A DNA stretch of 37,385 nt from Chloroflexota bacterium (GTDB lineage Bacteria; Chloroflexota; Limnocylindria; P2-11E), in assembly GCA_005882255.1 (NCBI GenBank), contig VBEZ01000182.1, positions 1-37,385 of the forward strand, written 5' to 3'. A program made the translations under genes and the position numbers. Positions 14,499-22,553 of this stretch are shown piece by piece. Positions within the stretch are counted from its first letter, which is position 1, and the number at the start of each line of letters is the position of its first letter. Under the pieces are notes generated by a model, which saw nothing but the letters and a program-made list of their open reading frames with translations, had not been told where the DNA came from and did no database searches.

Positions 14499-15465
14499 GT
14501 GGCGACAGAGACGCGCAGGGTCCGAAGGTCGCCGAGTTCGAGAGGGCGGTCGCGTCGTACGTCGGCGCGAGGCACGGCATCGCGACGACCTCCTGCACGA
14601 CCGGACTGCATCTGGCGCTGGCGAGCATCGGCGTCGGCCGCGGCGACGAGGTCATCGTCCCGTCTTTCACGTTCATCGCTTCGGCGAACGCGGTGCTCTA
14701 CACGGGCGCGGACGTCATCTTCTGCGACATCGACGCACGGACGTTCAACGTCGACCCCAGCGACGTCGAGAAACGGATCACCAAACGCACGAAAGCCATC
14801 CTGCCGATCGACCAGATCGGTCTCGCGTGCGACATCAGCGCGATCAACGACATCGCGAAGAGGCACGGCGTCGAGGTCGTCGAGGATGCCGCGCCGGCTA
14901 TCGGCGAGTCCTTCAACGGACGGAGGGTCGGCTCGAACGCGCATCAGACCGTCTTCTCGTTCCACCCGCGCAAGGTGATCACGACCGGCGAGGGCGGGAT
15001 GATCATGACCGATGACGACGCGCTCGCGGCTCGCGCGCGCAGGCTCCGTGCCCACGGCATGAGCGTGTCCGACCTCGAGCGACACGGCTCGGACCGCGTG
15101 ATCATCGAGGAGTACGACGAGCTTGGGTTCAACTACCGCATGACGGACATCCAGGCCTCGATCGGCCTCGTGCAGCTGCGACGGCTGGACGAGCTGCTCC
15201 GCGTGCGGCGCGCGAAGGCCAAGCGCTACGACTGGATCGCGAGGAGCTCATGACGAAGCTTCTGCACCGCGGGATCGCGACGCGGCGCGGTGTCATGGCG
15301 TCGCACCTCGAGAAGACCTACACCTCGCGCTACGGCCGGGTGAGCCTGCCCGTGACCGAGGAGGCGACGCACGCGACGATGCTCATCCCGCTGTACGCGG
15401 CGATGACCGACGAGGAGCAGACCTACGTGATCGACGCGCTGCGCGAGGAGCTCGGTCCCCGCTAG
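14499..15465 (+). pseudogene. DegT/DnrJ/EryC1 aminotransferase with two internal deletions
   Basis: A good ribosome binding site (AAGGAG, 14487-14492) and GTG 14499 begin a protein MATETRRV, but the family sequence resumes only in another frame with QGPKVAEFERAVASYVGA at about 14516. About 25-30 residues containing the usual N-terminal strand are missing. That second frame then reads well through IVPSFTFIASANAV, VVEDAAPAIGE and the PLP-lysine segment FHPRKVITTGEGG to RYDWIA, and stops at 15253. The C-terminal domain appears in a third frame from about 15245 (ELMTKLLHRGIATRRGVMAS) to the stop at 15465, with roughly 40 residues missing between. The remaining parts are well conserved, so the lesions are recent or are sequence errors. 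An intact paralogue lies at 11204-12337. Confidence 0.8.
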
Positions 15466-16388
15466 CCGAGCGGGATCTCGAGTCGCAGCGGGCCGTCGAC
15501 CCGCAGGACCACGCCCGTGAACGTGACGATCGGCGGGTCGCCAACGGCGGTCGTCAGCGAGAGCGTCTCGCCGGGGGGTCCGCCTTCGGGCAGCCACGCA
15601 AACTTGTCCGGCTGCGCGCCGTACATTCGGGCTGGCTGCATGAAGCGGGGCGACGCTGAGGACGGCATTCGTTGGAGCGCGATGCGTTGTTGATCGACGC
15701 CGGTGGGCTCGGCGCCGAGGACACGGAAGCGATGCTCGCCCAGCTCGAGATCGAGCGGCGCCTCGCGGAGGTCGGCGGTGACCGAGGTGCGGAAGTCGTT
15801 CAGCTCCACGAACGGCACGACCAGCGTCGCGCTCTTCGCATCGCCGCTCGGCGCGTCGAACATGACCAGGAAACGGCTCGAGAAGGACTGCCCGGGTGCG
15901 GCCTGCTGCGGCTCTTGCGACACGAGGCGCCCCACCTCCTCGGCCCGCTTGCCGCGATCGTCCTCGAGCATGATCGGCCGCGAACGCTCGCCGAACACAC
16001 GGTGCATCTCCGCCCGGCGCGAGCGCTGATCCTCATCGCTGGTGTTGAAGAACCGCGCCGAGATGGGAACCGGCGCCGCGACCTGCCTGATCTGCTGAGG
16101 CGCCTCGACCTCGAGCGCGACGACGAGCTCGTCTTCGTCGCGGCTCACAGCGGTCGCGCGCACGATGACGCCGTCGCGTTCGACCCGCGCCCCGAGCGCG
16201 GTCGCATTGACCTCGGCCGGCCCGAGCGTGAACGGCACTCGCCACTCCTGCGGACCGTCAGTGACGCGGAGCTCGGCGGTGTCGGCATCGCCCGGCAGCG
16301 CTGGAAACGTGAGCGCATCGATCGCGCCGATGGAGTGGTAGCCGGCTTGGTAGGAGGCGCGAGTCGGGCGGGCAATTCGCAGGGTCAC
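15462..16388 (-). CDS. Protein of unknown function, main part of a frameshifted gene
   Basis: I do not recognise this protein. It is about 308 residues of mixed beta-strand character (for example RVTDGPQEWRVPFTLGP and ELVVALEVEAPQQI), with no signal peptide or membrane segment in this part. The strand pattern loosely recalls extracellular beta-sandwich domains such as DUF4179 or DUF5643, but that is only an impression. The GTG at 16388 is probably not the true start: the sequence upstream in another frame (to 16587) reads as its N-terminal part. It lies downstream of the gas vesicle-like gene. Its stop TAG overlaps the stop of the aminotransferase remnant on the other strand in a shared CTAG. 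Confidence 0.6.
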   Translation of the reverse strand: MTLRIARPTRASYQAGYHSIGAIDALTFPALPGDADTAELRVTDGPQEWRVPFTLGPAEVNATALGARVERDGVIVRATAVSRDEDELVVALEVEAPQQIRQVAAPVPISARFFNTSDEDQRSRRAEMHRVFGERSRPIMLEDDRGKRAEEVGRLVSQEPQQAAPGQSFSSRFLVMFDAPSGDAKSATLVVPFVELNDFRTSVTADLREAPLDLELGEHRFRVLGAEPTGVDQQRIALQRMPSSASPRFMQPARMYGAQPDKFAWLPEGGPPGETLSLTTAVGDPPIVTFTGVVLRVDGPLRLEIPLG

Positions 16389-16587
16389 CCGTCCGCTCCC
16401 ATTCGATGACGACGTCGGTGCGGTCGGGCGCCGCGGCGACGGCAGACACGCTCAGCTTCGTGCCGCTGGTGCTCGCCTCGGCGCGCTCGCGCTGGGTGCG
16501 GGTTCCCCGCGCACGGAAACCGATCGTTGGAACAAAGATCAGCGGCGTGGTCAGCTTGGATCGAGCTTTTGCGGGTGCCGGCCTCAA
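16389..16587 (-). pseudogene. N-terminal part of the same unknown gene, out of frame
   Basis: From TTG 16587 the frame reads about 66 residues, including TKLSVSAVAAAPDRTDVVIEWERT. After that it turns into Arg/Pro-rich text, while the coherent protein continues in the next frame from 16388 (VTLRIARPTRASYQAG). Removing one G from the GGG near 16388-16390 would join the two into one frame of about 375 residues. The TTG start overlaps the TGA of the gas vesicle-like gene, so the two were translationally coupled. A basic segment with a short hydrophobic run (TTPLIFVPTIGF) lies near the start. Confidence 0.55.
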
Positions 16588-16817
16588 TGCGGCCGGATCG
16601 TAAGGCGACCTTCCTCTCTGCGCGAAACGCCGATCACGTCGGAGTACCGCAGGTACGTCTCGATGGATGCGACCACGACCTTCATCTCGAGTCCGATGAG
16701 GTCGATTCCCGCGAGGGATAGCCGAGCCCAGCCGTCAATGACGATGCCCTTATCGAGGACCCGGTCGAGGACGTCGATCATCGTGCCCCCGTCTCCGGGC
16801 GCCTGTAGGACAGCCAC
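16584..16817 (-). CDS. Gas vesicle structural protein GvpA/GvpJ-like
   Basis: A 77-residue protein. Residues 13-64 match the GvpA family pattern closely: IDVLDRVLDKGIVIDGWARL, then SLAGIDLIGLEMKVVVASIE and TYLRYSDVIG. GvpA forms the ribbed protein shell of gas vesicles. No other gvp gene (gvpF/L, gvpN, gvpK, gvpO) is in the window, so this copy is an orphan; such copies may have another role. GTG 16817 has no usual ribosome binding site. It overlaps the stop of a 12-codon Arg-rich frame (16855-16817, ATG to TAG, junction TAGTG), which could couple its translation. The stop overlaps the TTG of the next gene (TTGA). Confidence 0.85.
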   Translation of the reverse strand: MAVLQAPGDGGTMIDVLDRVLDKGIVIDGWARLSLAGIDLIGLEMKVVVASIETYLRYSDVIGVSRREEGRLTIRPH

Positions 16818-16894
16818 TAGCGGCGATGGCGGAGCCGAGCTCCCCGCTCCTCCATGTTTAGAGTGCGCGCAAGTTGTTTGCCGCCGCTACTCGG

Positions 16895-16930
16895 GTTACC
16901 GGATCGGCGGCTCTGTTACCGAATCGCCGG
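16895..16930. promoter_or_regulatory. Tandem 16-base repeats in the gvpA/collagen-like divergent region
   Basis: GTTACCGGATCGGCGG (16895-16910) is followed after CTCT by GTTACCGAATCGCCGG (16915-16930), 14 of 16 bases alike with a 20-base period, about two helical turns. The pair lies between the divergent starts at 16817 and 17003. This spacing suits two copies of a regulator on one DNA face. No regulator gene is nearby. Confidence 0.45.
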
Positions 16931-17002
16931 GGTCGACCGATCGGGAGAGCTATCGTTCTGCTGGTCGGATGGCGGACGCGTAGCCGCGCCGCCGGGGAGG
17001 GA

Positions 17003-18271
17003 ATGTTGGGGTCTCCTGTTCGTCGGATGTCGTTGCCTGTACGCAAGTTCCTCGGTAGGAATTCTCGAATGGTGATCGCCCTCGCGGTGGTGTTCGTCAT
17101 GTCGACGGCGGGGCTCGCCGGCGCGATCACGACCGGCCTGATCTACGCCTGCGTGAACAACAGCAGCGGCACGATCAAGATCGTGAGCGCCGCATCGCAG
17201 TGCTTGAACAACGAGATACAGCTCGTCTGGAATGGCGAAGGTGTCGCCGGTCCGACCGGCCCGACGGGTGCGACCGGCCCGACCGGCGCGACCGGTGCGA
17301 CCGGCCCGACTGGTCCCAGCGGCGCGAATGGAGTAGCCGGACCGACAGGCGCGACCGGCGTAGCCGGACCAACGGGTCCCAGCGGCGCGAGCGGCGCCAC
17401 CGGACCACAGGGCCCGACCGGTCCCGCCGGCGGCGCTCCGCCGGCTACGCCGCCGCAGCCGTACACCCTGGCGGAAGGGAATGTGTTCCAGCTGGAATTC
17501 GGTGGGGCCACCGACGGTATTCGGCTGAGCCTCGTGGCGGGATGCTTCGACGAGCAGCTTGGCGTGGAGTACGCGGACTGCACCTTCGGCACCTCGCGCG
17601 TCTACCAGCCGCTGATCGACTGGTTCAACGACACCGTCCAGGGCACGAACCTGCGCCGCGATCTCGACCTGTTGGTGGTCAACTTCAATGGCACGGTCGT
17701 GTCACGCACTCACATTGCCAACGGATTCCTGAGCGAATTCAGCGTTTCGGATGTCGACGCCAGCAGCCTTAACGCCGGCCTGTTGACCTTCGTGGTCGTG
17801 CCGGACGCGCTGCAGACTCAGCCGCCTGGTACTCCGCGTAGCCAGAACCTGGCCGCGCAGATCCGTCCCAACCTGTTCGCACTCAGCGTCGATGGCACGG
17901 CGCTCACGGGGACGATCTCGGTTGGTGGAATGCATATGTCCGTGTCGAAGATCCCGTCCGCGAACGGAACGCTTCCCCGCCACCAGTTCGTTCCGGGATC
18001 GGCGACCTTCGACGACCTTGAGATCGCCGTGAGCGGGATCGGCGCGGCGGGCGCCGCGAGCGCGCAGTACCTCGAGGCGTGGGCGAGCAATGTGGCTGGG
18101 GGACAGAACGATCTTCGGGACGCCGAGCTCAGCCTTCGCAACAACGTGCTCGTGGAGATCGCGGCGCTGCACTTCACGGATCTCCTGCCGCTGTCTGCGC
18201 TCGAGCCGTTCCCGGTCGGCGGTCGGCGTTCGATGACGCTCGACCAGGCACACTTCGAGTTCCTTCCCTGA
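17003..18271 (+). CDS. Exported collagen-like protein
   Basis: From ATG 17003 it has 422 residues; ATG 17027 (414 residues) is an alternative. A basic segment (RKFLGRNSR) and hydrophobic stretch ([19 protein letters not shown]) form a signal peptide. [15 protein letters not shown] with a second Cys nearby is a module often found before collagen-like repeats in Chloroflexota and actinobacteria. About 21 Gly-X-Y triplets follow, rich in GPT and GAT. The C-terminal about 270 residues form a globular part; its opening [20 protein letters not shown] and later IGGVHMS-like stretches resemble phage tail-collar or T4-like trimer proteins only faintly, so its role is unknown. It is probably surface displayed. 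GGGGAGG lies only two bases before ATG 17003, too close to be an ideal ribosome site. Confidence 0.85.
   Translation: MLGSPVRRMSLPVRKFLGRNSRMVIALAVVFVMSTAGLAGAITTGLIYACVNNSSGTIKIVSAASQCLNNEIQLVWNGEGVAGPTGPTGATGPTGATGATGPTGPSGANGVAGPTGATGVAGPTGPSGASGATGPQGPTGPAGGAPPATPPQPYTLAEGNVFQLEFGGATDGIRLSLVAGCFDEQLGVEYADCTFGTSRVYQPLIDWFNDTVQGTNLRRDLDLLVVNFNGTVVSRTHIANGFLSEFSVSDVDASSLNAGLLTFVVVPDALQTQPPGTPRSQNLAAQIRPNLFALSVDGTALTGTISVGGMHMSVSKIPSANGTLPRHQFVPGSATFDDLEIAVSGIGAAGAASAQYLEAWASNVAGGQNDLRDAELSLRNNVLVEIAALHFTDLLPLSALEPFPVGGRRSMTLDQAHFEFLP
17240..17428 (+). repeat. Collagen-like Gly-X-Y coding repeat
   Basis: Sixty-three codons encode 21 uninterrupted Gly-X-Y triplets ([15 protein letters not shown] ...). 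Threonine dominates the Y position in place of hydroxyproline, as is usual in bacterial collagens. The DNA is a degenerate 9-base repeat, so the copy number may vary between strains. Confidence 0.9.
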
Positions 18272-18302
18272 GCCAGGCGCCGCGCATCGCGTCGAAAACA
18301 AC

Positions 18303-18331
18303 GAGGGCCGCCCGATGGGCGGCCCTCTTTT
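18303..18331. terminator. Bidirectional intrinsic terminator
   Basis: GAGGGCCGCCC (18303-18313) and GGGCGGCCCTC (18317-18327) form a perfect 11-base-pair stem with a GAT loop, followed by TTTT on the plus strand. On the minus strand the A-rich stretch just before the stem (AAAACAAC) becomes a T-rich tail. It separates the convergent collagen-like and GT2 genes; the GT2 stop codon lies right at the T-tract. Confidence 0.93.
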
Positions 18332-19025
18332 AATGTGGGCTTCGGCGCAGCACCTTGTCCCGCGCGACCTGGCCGAGCTGCACGAGGTACTGCATGACCT
18401 CGCGGCGGCCGAACTTCGACTTGCCGAGCTCGCGGTCGCGGAACACGTACGGGATCTCTATGGCTTTCTTGTAGCGCGCCCGTGCCATGACCTCGAACCC
18501 GATCTTGAAGCCGATCGGGTTGAGCCTGACCCCGTCGAGCGCCGACCTGCGTATCGCGAAGAAGCCGGAGGTGCAGTCGCGGATCGGCACGAGCACGTTC
18601 CCGAGCAGACACGCGGCGCGCGAGACGACGCGCCGCCTCAGCGGCCAATCTTCGGTGCCACCGCCGGCGACGTAGCGGCTACCCACCGCGAGATCCGCCC
18701 CCTCTTCGATGGCGAGCGCGAGTCGCGGGACCGCCTCCGGCGGATGCGAGAGGTCCGCGTCCATCACGACCAGGATGTCGCCGCGCGCCTGCGCGAATCC
18801 GGCGAGTACCGCCGATGCGAGCCCGGCTTTGCCGGGGCGGCGCACGACGCGGACGGGATGAACGTCGGCGTACGACTCGGCGAGGTCCGCGGTGCCGTCG
18901 GGCGAGCCGTCATCGACGATGATCAGCTCCCACGTGCTCACGGCTAGCGCCGCAGCGAGGCGCGGCACGAGTTGGCGCAGCGAACCGACTTCGTTGTACG
19001 TGGGAACGACGACCGAGATGAACGT
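18330..19025 (-). CDS. GT2 glycosyltransferase, dolichol-phosphate mannose synthase-like; start unclear
   Basis: The protein is a GT-A fold enzyme of the polyprenyl-phosphate mannose synthase type. Visible parts are the nucleotide-binding strand ISVVVPTYNEVGSL, the VDDGSPDGT motif, the metal-binding DADLSHPPE, and the acceptor motif FRDRELGKSKF. It would move mannose or glucose from a nucleotide sugar to a lipid carrier at the cytoplasmic membrane. No C-terminal membrane domain is present. The first GTG (18968) would remove the VVVPTYNE strand, and an in-frame TAG sits at 19035-19037, so the start must be a rare codon: ACG 19025 (6 bases after a -10-like TAGACT) or ATC 19019. The coordinate given is the ACG; the protein would then be 231 residues. 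Confidence 0.82.
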   Translation of the reverse strand, partial: TFISVVVPTYNEVGSLRQLVPRLAAALAVSTWELIIVDDGSPDGTADLAESYADVHPVRVVRRPGKAGLASAVLAGFAQARGDILVVMDADLSHPPEAVPRLALAIEEGADLAVGSRYVAGGGTEDWPLRRRVVSRAACLLGNVLVPIRDCTSGFFAIRRSALDGVRLNPIGFKIGFEVMARARYKKAIEIPYVFRDRELGKSKFGRREVMQYLVQLGQVARDKVLRRSPH

Positions 19026-19043
19026 CCGGCTAGTCTAGGGTCC
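19026..19043. promoter_or_regulatory. Overlapping divergent -10 elements
   Basis: The sequence TAGTCTA (19031-19037) reads TAGTCT on the plus strand, 7 bases before GTG 19044, and TAGACT on the minus strand, 6 bases before the ACG at 19025. Both fit leaderless spacing. If both promoters are real they share nearly the same bases and cannot be used at once. Confidence 0.5.
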
Positions 19044-20177
19044 GTGCGCGTCACCTTCGATGCGCGCCATCTGCAAACGGTGGCCCGTGTTCGCGGAATC
19101 GGTCGCTACACACGCAACCTGCTCGCGGCATTCGCGCGCATCGCCCCCGACGACGTCGAGTGGACCCTGCTCCGCCTTCGCAACTTCGCGCCCGCGGATC
19201 CGTCGCCGCTGCCGCCGCATCGCGATCTCAGAACGCTGCGCCTGCGGCGGCCGGAGCTCTCGATGCTCGCGATCGATCCCATCCTGTTGTCGGCGGAGCT
19301 CGCCGTCACGCGACCGCGCGTCTACCACTCGACGCAGCTGGGGCTCCCGGCGGTGCGCGCGTGCCGCGCGGTGATCACGATCCACGATCTCGCGCCGCTG
19401 CGCTGGCCGGAGCATTACCTCCGGCTGCCGCATGCGCGCCTCGGTCACGTCTGGGAGTACGCCCTCGCGAGACAAGCCGACGCGGTCATCGCGGTCTCCG
19501 AAGCGACACGGCGCGACATCGTCGAGCTCCTGCGCGTGCCGCCGGAACGCGTGACGGTGATCCCCGAGGCCGTGGACACGGACTTCGCCCCGCCATCGGC
19601 CGACGAAGGCAGGCGTGTCGCGAAAACCTTTGGCGTGCCCGGCCGGTACGTTCTGTATGTCGGCCAGTTCGACCCCCGGAAGAACATGGATGGACTGCTC
19701 GCGGCGTTCGCACGCGCCGCCGCGATCGACGGCGAGCTGCGGCTGGTCATCGTCGGCGACCTCGGCAAGCTGTCGTCGTTCCTCACGCGCGCGCTCGAGC
19801 GCACGCGCGCGCCGCGCGACCGTGTCGTCGTGACGGGCCGCGTGGACGATCCGACGCTGGCGGCGCTGTACGCCGGAGCGGAGTGCCTCCTCCACGCCGC
19901 GCTCCTCGAGGGCTTCGGTCTTACTCCGCTCGAATCACTCGCGGCCGGGACGCCGGTCGTCGGATACCGCGCGGGCGCCGTCGAGGAGGTCGTCGGCGAG
20001 GCGGGCGTGCTGGTCGATCCCGGCGAACCGGACGCGCTGGGTGACGCGCTGGTCGCCTATCTCCGGGACGGGGCACGGCAGCGCGAGCTGCGCGCGAAAG
20101 CCCGTCCGCGAGCCGCGATGTTCTCGTGGGACCGCGCCGCCGCCGACACGCTCGCGGTCTACCGGCGCATCGCCTAG
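19044..20177 (+). CDS. GT4 glycosyltransferase (mannosyltransferase-like)
   Basis: A 377-residue retaining glycosyltransferase. The N-terminal glycine-rich [10 protein letters not shown] follows the first strand. The middle has [10 protein letters not shown] and [13 protein letters not shown], typical of mannosyl- and rhamnosyltransferases of GT4. The donor domain begins [19 protein letters not shown] and ends with the E-x7-E motif EGFGLTPLE, followed by [17 protein letters not shown]. All are intact. It probably adds a hexose to an envelope glycan, in line with the divergent lipid-carrier mannose synthase-like gene, a useful pairing. GTG 19044 is set by the first strand [10 protein letters not shown] and a -10-like hexamer 7 bases upstream; no ribosome binding site is visible. 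Confidence 0.92.
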   Translation: MRVTFDARHLQTVARVRGIGRYTRNLLAAFARIAPDDVEWTLLRLRNFAPADPSPLPPHRDLRTLRLRRPELSMLAIDPILLSAELAVTRPRVYHSTQLGLPAVRACRAVITIHDLAPLRWPEHYLRLPHARLGHVWEYALARQADAVIAVSEATRRDIVELLRVPPERVTVIPEAVDTDFAPPSADEGRRVAKTFGVPGRYVLYVGQFDPRKNMDGLLAAFARAAAIDGELRLVIVGDLGKLSSFLTRALERTRAPRDRVVVTGRVDDPTLAALYAGAECLLHAALLEGFGLTPLESLAAGTPVVGYRAGAVEEVVGEAGVLVDPGEPDALGDALVAYLRDGARQRELRAKARPRAAMFSWDRAAADTLAVYRRIA

Positions 20178-20181
20178 CCCG

Positions 20182-20187
20182 TACAAT
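20182..20187 (+). promoter_or_regulatory. -10-like TACAAT before the parvulin operon
   Basis: TACAAT is the best -10 match in the window and lies 10 bases before GTG 20198, leaving almost no leader. It probably drives the operon 20198-24218. Confidence 0.55.
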
Positions 20188-20197
20188 TAGGTCTCCC

Positions 20198-21550
20198 GTG
20201 GCACGCCGTATCCCTCTTCCACGTCTCACGCAGCGTCAGCGCATGGCGCGGTGGCAGCGCGAGCGTCGCCAGCAGACGATCATCGTGACGCTCTTCTCGG
20301 CGATCCTGTTCTTCGTGCTCGGTCTCGTCGCCTGGGCCGGGACGACGCGTTACTACGACGCCAACCTCAAGCCCGCGATGATGTTCGACGGCCACGCCGT
20401 GTCGCTACGCGAATATCAACGCGAGCTCGCCTACCAGTACGTTCGCTTCTACGTCGACTTCGGCGTTCCGCCCGGCTACGAGAACGATCCGCAGGTACTC
20501 ACGCAGAAGGCGGAATACGAGGGTGTCGCGCTCGACGCGATCGTCGAGGAGGCGATCCTCGACGACGCCGCGCGCTCGGACGGCGTCGCCTTCGACCAGG
20601 CGGCGATCGACGCGAAGTACAACGACGATTTCGGTCAGTACCACCCGCGGCACATCCTCATCACGCCGAAGGGCGACGACACAGCGCTCGCGGATCAGGT
20701 CGCGCTCGCGAAGGCTCGCGCGATCTCCGATCAGCTGAAACAGGACCCGAACGACCAGACCCTCTGGAACCAGCTGGCGGCCACCAACTCGGACGACTCC
20801 AGCAACGCGCAGTCGGGCGGCGATCTCGGCTGGGTGAGCAAGGGGCAGTTCGTCAAGGAGTTCGAAGACGCTGCGAAGGCGCTTCAGATGGGCCAGGTAT
20901 CCGATCCGGTCAAGAGTCAGTTCGGGTACCACATCCTCCAGGTGCTCGAGAAGCGCGGACCCGAGGAGAACGATTTCGTCAAGCGCGCGGTGTCGTACGG
21001 GATCCCGGTCGACGAGATCCGGGCACGCGCGCGCTACGAGCTGCTGCGCGAGGAGTACACGAACCGCGCAAAGGAGCGCAACACGCAGTCTCCCACCGAG
21101 CAGGTGCGCGTGGCGTGGATCCAGGTCGCGACGCCGTATCCGACGGCCGGCGCGGACTTCCAGACCTACGCGGATCAGCTGAAGAAGGTCGCGGACGTCC
21201 AGAAGGCGTTCGACGCCGGAACGGATTTCGCCGAGATCGCGAAGCAGTTCTCTGAGGACAGCGCGACAAAGGACAAGGGCGGCGAGCTCGGCTGGTACGC
21301 GCACGGCATGCTCACGCAGGTCGACCTCGAGTCCGAGATGTTCGCGCTGGACGTCGGCCTCCGCACCGTGCAGCACAGCGATCGCACCAACACGGTCTGG
21401 TACAAGATCCTCGAGAAGGATCCAGGCCGTGCGCTCGACGACGATCAGAAGAAGAAGATCTCCGACAACGCCTACACCTATTGGCTCCAGCAGCAGAAGA
21501 AGGCGCACGGCGTACAGAAGCTGGTGCCCGGGCACGAGCTCGACGGCTGA
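20198..21550 (+). CDS. Membrane-anchored peptidyl-prolyl isomerase with two parvulin domains (SurA/PrsA-like)
   Basis: A 450-residue foldase. After an Arg-rich cytoplasmic segment there is one membrane anchor ([20 protein letters not shown], residues about 27-48), then a SurA_N-like helical part, parvulin domain 1 (about 147-255: [11 protein letters not shown] to LGWVSKGQF and YHILQVLEK) and parvulin domain 2 (about 300-410: WIQVATPYP to [10 protein letters not shown]). The protein would help fold exported proteins outside the membrane, as SurA and PrsA do. Domain 2 lacks the usual final GYHI-type strand and may be chaperone-only. It opens an operon with mazG, rph and rdgB. GTG 20198 is set by the basic N-terminus and a -10-like element close upstream. 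Confidence 0.9.
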   Translation: MARRIPLPRLTQRQRMARWQRERRQQTIIVTLFSAILFFVLGLVAWAGTTRYYDANLKPAMMFDGHAVSLREYQRELAYQYVRFYVDFGVPPGYENDPQVLTQKAEYEGVALDAIVEEAILDDAARSDGVAFDQAAIDAKYNDDFGQYHPRHILITPKGDDTALADQVALAKARAISDQLKQDPNDQTLWNQLAATNSDDSSNAQSGGDLGWVSKGQFVKEFEDAAKALQMGQVSDPVKSQFGYHILQVLEKRGPEENDFVKRAVSYGIPVDEIRARARYELLREEYTNRAKERNTQSPTEQVRVAWIQVATPYPTAGADFQTYADQLKKVADVQKAFDAGTDFAEIAKQFSEDSATKDKGGELGWYAHGMLTQVDLESEMFALDVGLRTVQHSDRTNTVWYKILEKDPGRALDDDQKKKISDNAYTYWLQQQKKAHGVQKLVPGHELDG

Positions 21551-21563
21551 TCTACCCGGCGCG

Positions 21564-22553
21564 CTGGAGCGGCTCCTCGCGCGTTTTCCCGGCGGCGTCG
21601 ACGTCATCCCCGCGAGCGCGCTCGACCGCCACTCCTTTTCGACCCTCCGCGCCGTCGTGCTCGTCCTCGATGCGCAGCCCGATCTCGCGCTCCTGCGCAA
21701 GCACTACCCGCCCGCGCATCCGCTGACGCTGGTCGGCGACGCGGGCGAGCGTCCTTTGACGCTTGACGCGCTGGCCGCCGCCGACGCGCGCTTCGTCGTG
21801 TTCCCGCCGGTCGATCCCTACGTCGATCTTGCGTCCGTCGCGGCGATCAGCCGCATCGCCGACCGGCTCCGCGCGCCCGACGGCTGCCCGTGGGACCGCG
21901 AGCAGACGCACGCCTCACTGCGCCCGCATCTGCTCGAAGAGGCGTACGAGGCGCTGGAGGCGCTCGATTCCGGCGATCCCGAGCGGCTGCGGGACGAGCT
22001 CGGCGATCTCCTCTTCCAGGTCGCGATCCACGCGCAGCTCGCGTACGAAGAGGGTGCGTTCGACATCGCGGACGTCGCGCGCCGCCTGGGCGAGAAGCTC
22101 GTGCGCCGCCACCCGCACGTCTTCGAAGGCGTCGCGATCGAGGGCGGCGATCTGCTCGCGCAGTGGGAGCGCATCAAGCGCGAAGAGCGCGCGCAAGGGC
22201 CGACGCGATCGAACGGCGAGCGGAGCGTCCTCGGCGGCGTGCCGAAAGACCTGCCCGCGCTGTTCGCGGCCGAGCGGCTGCAGGAGCGCGCGGCTCGCGT
22301 CCGGCTCGTGCCGCCGCGCATCGACCTGCCGGTGGACGTGGACGACCCAGAATTCCTGGGCGAGCTGCTCTTCGATCTCGTCGGCGCCGCGCGTGAGCAG
22401 GGCTTCGACGCGGAGACCGCGCTGCGAGAGGCGAACGAGCGCTTCATGCGGCACGTCGCGCGCGTCGAAGCGCGCTCCGAGGCGGACGGTCGCGCGCTGG
22501 AGTCGTACTCTGCCGACGAGATGCGGCGGCTGTGGGACGAGACCACCGAGTGA
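21564..22553 (+). CDS. mazG: Nucleoside triphosphate pyrophosphohydrolase MazG with N-terminal extension
   Basis: MazG removes pyrophosphate from abnormal or excess NTPs. The core motif EEAYEALEALDS followed by DELGDLLFQVAIH (EExxE...ExxD) binds magnesium; RRHPHVFEG and the second MazG-like helix set (LGELLFDLVGAAREQG) follow, so both halves are present. Ahead of the core lies an about 90-residue domain (from ARFPGGVDVIPAS to TLVGDAG), seen in MazG proteins fused to methylase-like domains, though here it is short. No ATG, GTG or TTG lies between 21429 and about 21654 in this frame. CTG 21564, just after the previous stop, is the best guess; GTG 21429 would overlap the foldase gene by 120 bases. 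The 3' stop overlaps the rph start (GTGA). Confidence 0.85.
   Translation: MERLLARFPGGVDVIPASALDRHSFSTLRAVVLVLDAQPDLALLRKHYPPAHPLTLVGDAGERPLTLDALAAADARFVVFPPVDPYVDLASVAAISRIADRLRAPDGCPWDREQTHASLRPHLLEEAYEALEALDSGDPERLRDELGDLLFQVAIHAQLAYEEGAFDIADVARRLGEKLVRRHPHVFEGVAIEGGDLLAQWERIKREERAQGPTRSNGERSVLGGVPKDLPALFAAERLQERAARVRLVPPRIDLPVDVDDPEFLGELLFDLVGAAREQGFDAETALREANERFMRHVARVEARSEADGRALESYSADEMRRLWDETTE

Noticed and set aside
14499-14978. Long frame from GTG 14499 as a real Arg/Ser-rich protein
   Set aside because: After the first eight codons it is a shadow of the DegT frame; the aminotransferase text in the other frame is clear.
16855-17002. Upstream extension of the collagen-like frame to 16874
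   Set aside because: It carries the tandem operator-like repeats and lacks a ribosome binding site; the signal peptide starts later.
17240-17428. Repeat block as a CRISPR array
   Set aside because: It encodes Gly-X-Y triplets in frame with no constant repeat and spacer pattern.
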